A program made the position numbers and the translations under genes. From contig NZ_QPIX01000005.1 in assembly GCF_003337715.1 (NCBI RefSeq), positions 1-64,000 of the forward strand: a DNA stretch of 64,000 nt. The letters run 5' to 3'. Of the stretch, positions 61,905-64,000 are shown in pieces. How positions within the stretch are numbered: the stretch's first letter is position 1; the number at the start of each line of letters is the position of its first letter. Below the pieces are notes generated by a model. It saw nothing but the letters and a program-made list of their open reading frames with translations. It was not told the DNA's origin and ran no database searches. The DNA comes from Ciceribacter lividus (GTDB lineage: Bacteria; Pseudomonadota; Alphaproteobacteria; Rhizobiales; Rhizobiaceae).

Positions 61905-62567
61905 ATGATGGACTTCGAAGCTGCACGCACCAAGATGGTGGACAACCAGATACGTACGACCGATGTGACGTCGCACTCCGTGCTTTCGGCGTTTCTGACG
62001 GTACCGCGCGAGGCATTCGTGCCGACCGAGCTGAAGCCGCTCGCCTATATCGACGAGGACCTGCAGATCGGGGGCGGTAACCCGCCCCGCTACATCATGG
62101 AGCCGTCGCCGCTCGCCAAGCTCATCCAGCTCGCCGCCATCACCAAGGACGACGTCGTTCTCGAGATCGGTTGCGGCGCCGGCTATGCCGCGGCGATTCT
62201 CTCGCAAGTTGCCGGTTCGGTGGTCGCCGTCGAGTGCGACGAGGCCCTGGCGGCCAAGGCGACGGGTACGCTTTCCGAACTCGGCTACGATAACGTGGCG
62301 GTGGTGACCGGCGATCTCGAAAAGGGTTATGCGAACGAAGGCCCCTACGACGTCATCTTCGTCAACGGTGCGGTCGAAGAGGTGCCCGAGGCGCTGCTGT
62401 CGCAACTCCACGAGGGTGGGCGACTGGTCGCCGTCGTCGGCTACGGCAACGCCGCCCGCGCGCGGCTTTATGTCCGTGCCCACGGCGTGTCCTCCTTCGG
62501 AGAGCATTTCAACGCCGCGGTGAAGCCGCTGCCGGGCTTCCGCAAGGCGGCCGAATTCGTCTTCTGA
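61905..62567 (+). CDS. pcm: Protein-L-isoaspartate O-methyltransferase family
   Basis: A 220-residue SAM-dependent enzyme of the PIMT type, which methylates isoaspartyl residues to repair aged proteins. It starts MMDFEAARTKMVDNQIRTTDV, with the family DNQIR motif and the SAM loop VLEIGCGAGYAAAIL. In Rhizobiaceae a gene of this type commonly precedes tolC, as here. The gap to tolC is about 250 bases. Confidence 0.9.
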   Translation: MMDFEAARTKMVDNQIRTTDVTSHSVLSAFLTVPREAFVPTELKPLAYIDEDLQIGGGNPPRYIMEPSPLAKLIQLAAITKDDVVLEIGCGAGYAAAILSQVAGSVVAVECDEALAAKATGTLSELGYDNVAVVTGDLEKGYANEGPYDVIFVNGAVEEVPEALLSQLHEGGRLVAVVGYGNAARARLYVRAHGVSSFGEHFNAAVKPLPGFRKAAEFVF

Positions 62568-62816
62568 CCTCAGCCTGCGACATATTGGCCGGGGATGGCG
62601 CCGCCACCCCGGATTGCCTTTGATCGAGCCGATGCGGCATGTTGTTTTTTGGCAACGTCGCGTCGGTTTTCTTTTTGCGACGGAGCGGTCCGGGTTGCGA
62701 CTTTGCGAGCGTCGGGTCATCTAGGGGAGGGAGCGTCCGCGACAGCTCGGGAATCAAAGCCATGGTTTTGCCCGAGGACCCGTCGGGTTAGCGGAAAAAT
62801 TTGGAGTTGATGTCCC

Positions 62817-64000
62817 GTGTCGTTCATTCGAAAGACCGTATGTGCCGCCACTCTGGCGTCCGTTCTGGCGCTGATGCCGGGAATGGCCGCCGCCGAAACG
62901 ATCTTCGGCGCCATGGCAAAGGCCTATGAGAACAATCCGGATCTCAACGCAGTGCGGGCACGCCTGAGGGCAACCGACGAAAACGTCACCATCGCCAAGG
63001 CCGGCATGCGGCCCCAGGTCGCGGCAACAGCGTCGGCGACGCAATTGTCGGTCGGACACGTGAGCGGCATGCCCTCGGGCTACACCAATGACTACAATCA
63101 GACGGATGTCGGCCTCTCGATCACGCAGATGATCTTCGATGGATTTCAGACGCTGAACAATGTCCGTGCAGCGGAATCGGGCGTCTTTGCGAGTCGCGAG
63201 AATCTGAAGGCCAACGAGATCTCCATCCTGCTCGCAGCCGCGCAGGCCTATGCGGACGTGGCCCGCGACCAGCAGATCGTCGTCATCCGCAAACAGAACC
63301 TTGCCTTCCTGCAGGAGCAGCTGAACGCGGCCAATGCCCGTCTCGAAGTGGGCGAGGGAACCCGCACCGACGTCAGCCAGGCAGAGGCGCAGCTTGCCGG
63401 CGCGCAGGCGCTTCTTGCCGCCGCGATCGCCCAGCTGAAGCAGAGCGAGGCGACCTATGTACAGGTTGTCGGCGAGGCGCCCTCCGGCGTCAAGCAACCC
63501 AGTCCGGCGAGCAAGGCGCTGCCGTCGACCCTCGATGGCGCGGTCGCCTCGGCAATCCGCGAGCATCCGTCGGTTCTCGCCGCCCTGCACGCGGTGGATG
63601 CCGCCGGCTACCAGGTGAAGTCGGCCGAAGGCATGCTGCTTCCCGGTGTCGTCATCCAGGGCAATGTAGGCCGTCACACGACGACGAATTCGAGCAGCAG
63701 CGATACGGACTATTCGAGTGCCTCGATCACAGCCCAGCTCAAGGTGCCGCTCTACCAGGGCGGCGCGGAATTCGGCCGCATCCGTCAGGCGAAGGAGACG
63801 CTCGGCGAACAGAGGATCATGGTCGACTCGGCACGCGCAGCGGTACGCCAGCAGGTAACCTCGGCCTATGCCCAGATGCAGGCCGCGACCGCCGCGATTT
63901 CGGCAGCACGCAAGCAGTTGAGCGCCGCCAATCTCGCTCTCCAGGGCGTCATCGAGGAGCGCAATGTCGGGCAGAAGACCACGCTCGACGTCCTGAATGC
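62817..64000 (+). CDS. tolC: TolC family outer membrane channel (3' end beyond window)
   Basis: Starts at a GTG (62817) with GGAG ten bases upstream; about 394 residues are visible before the window ends. A signal peptide (FIRKTVCAATLASVLALMPGMAAA) precedes ETIFGAMAKAYENNPDLNAVRA, the usual start of mature TolC. Long helices and the LEVGEGTRTDVSQAEAQLAGA repeat, with its second-half counterpart ERNVGQKTTLDVLN at the edge, show the two-fold structure of the channel. It forms the outer exit duct for type I secretion and drug efflux, and could serve the RTX protease encoded at 33.3 kb. Confidence 0.93.
   Translation, partial: MSFIRKTVCAATLASVLALMPGMAAAETIFGAMAKAYENNPDLNAVRARLRATDENVTIAKAGMRPQVAATASATQLSVGHVSGMPSGYTNDYNQTDVGLSITQMIFDGFQTLNNVRAAESGVFASRENLKANEISILLAAAQAYADVARDQQIVVIRKQNLAFLQEQLNAANARLEVGEGTRTDVSQAEAQLAGAQALLAAAIAQLKQSEATYVQVVGEAPSGVKQPSPASKALPSTLDGAVASAIREHPSVLAALHAVDAAGYQVKSAEGMLLPGVVIQGNVGRHTTTNSSSSDTDYSSASITAQLKVPLYQGGAEFGRIRQAKETLGEQRIMVDSARAAVRQQVTSAYAQMQAATAAISAARKQLSAANLALQGVIEERNVGQKTTLDVLN

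Overview
The window looks like a chromosomal segment of a Rhizobiaceae-type alphaproteobacterium (Rhizobium, Agrobacterium, Ensifer or Shinella-like; the genus cannot be fixed by eye). The evidence is a cobalamin-dependent ribonucleotide reductase of rhizobial length, a 165-residue Gpt, a divergent Lrp/alanine dehydrogenase pair, a TolC preceded by Pcm, and high GC throughout. It has two parts. Bases 1-28.3 kb are an accessory, defence-rich island; 28.36-64 kb is mainly housekeeping, interrupted by a small prophage remnant at 56.8-60.9 kb. || Island, left to right: the 3' end of an IS1595-type insertion sequence; a small coiled-coil protein; a solitary 5-cytosine DNA methyltransferase; a PIN toxin with a divergent Phd-like antitoxin; a degenerate TnsA-like protein plus a soluble FtsH-like AAA/zinc protease, preceded by an exact alphaproteobacterial LexA-box pattern; a DUF4236/SH3 membrane protein; an orphan Phd-like protein; a very large helicase-nuclease followed by two exported proteins (one a trypsin-like protease with PAN-like modules); a Gabija pair (GajA OLD-family nuclease, GajB UvrD-like helicase); a nuclease-like/phosphoribosyltransferase-like pair; and a leftward four-gene operon. 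|| That last operon is the most notable system. It holds a tandem class III nucleotide cyclase, an E2-like cysteine-rich protein, a short PycC-like cyclase, and a cyclic-nucleotide-binding/TIR effector. The last two genes are the Pycsar core; the first two are unusual additions. The island ends at repeats resembling a lone IS21-type terminus, about 40 bp from the nrdJ stop. || Core part: nrdJ with a candidate pair of NrdR boxes, a secreted RTX metalloprotease with a small exported neighbour, gpt, a tandem universal stress protein, a CinA-N-like protein, wrbA, two PilZ proteins, tRNA-Leu, trkH, ilvA, a phosphodiesterase, HlyU, a diguanylate cyclase, a 5'-nucleotidase-family phosphoesterase, lrp/ald, DUF1203 and DUF4344 proteins, the cysK-alaX-sseA run (sseA fused to a GNAT acetyltransferase), phrB, a cryptic prophage with a lysis cluster, tRNA-Cys, tRNA-Asn, pcm and the start of tolC.
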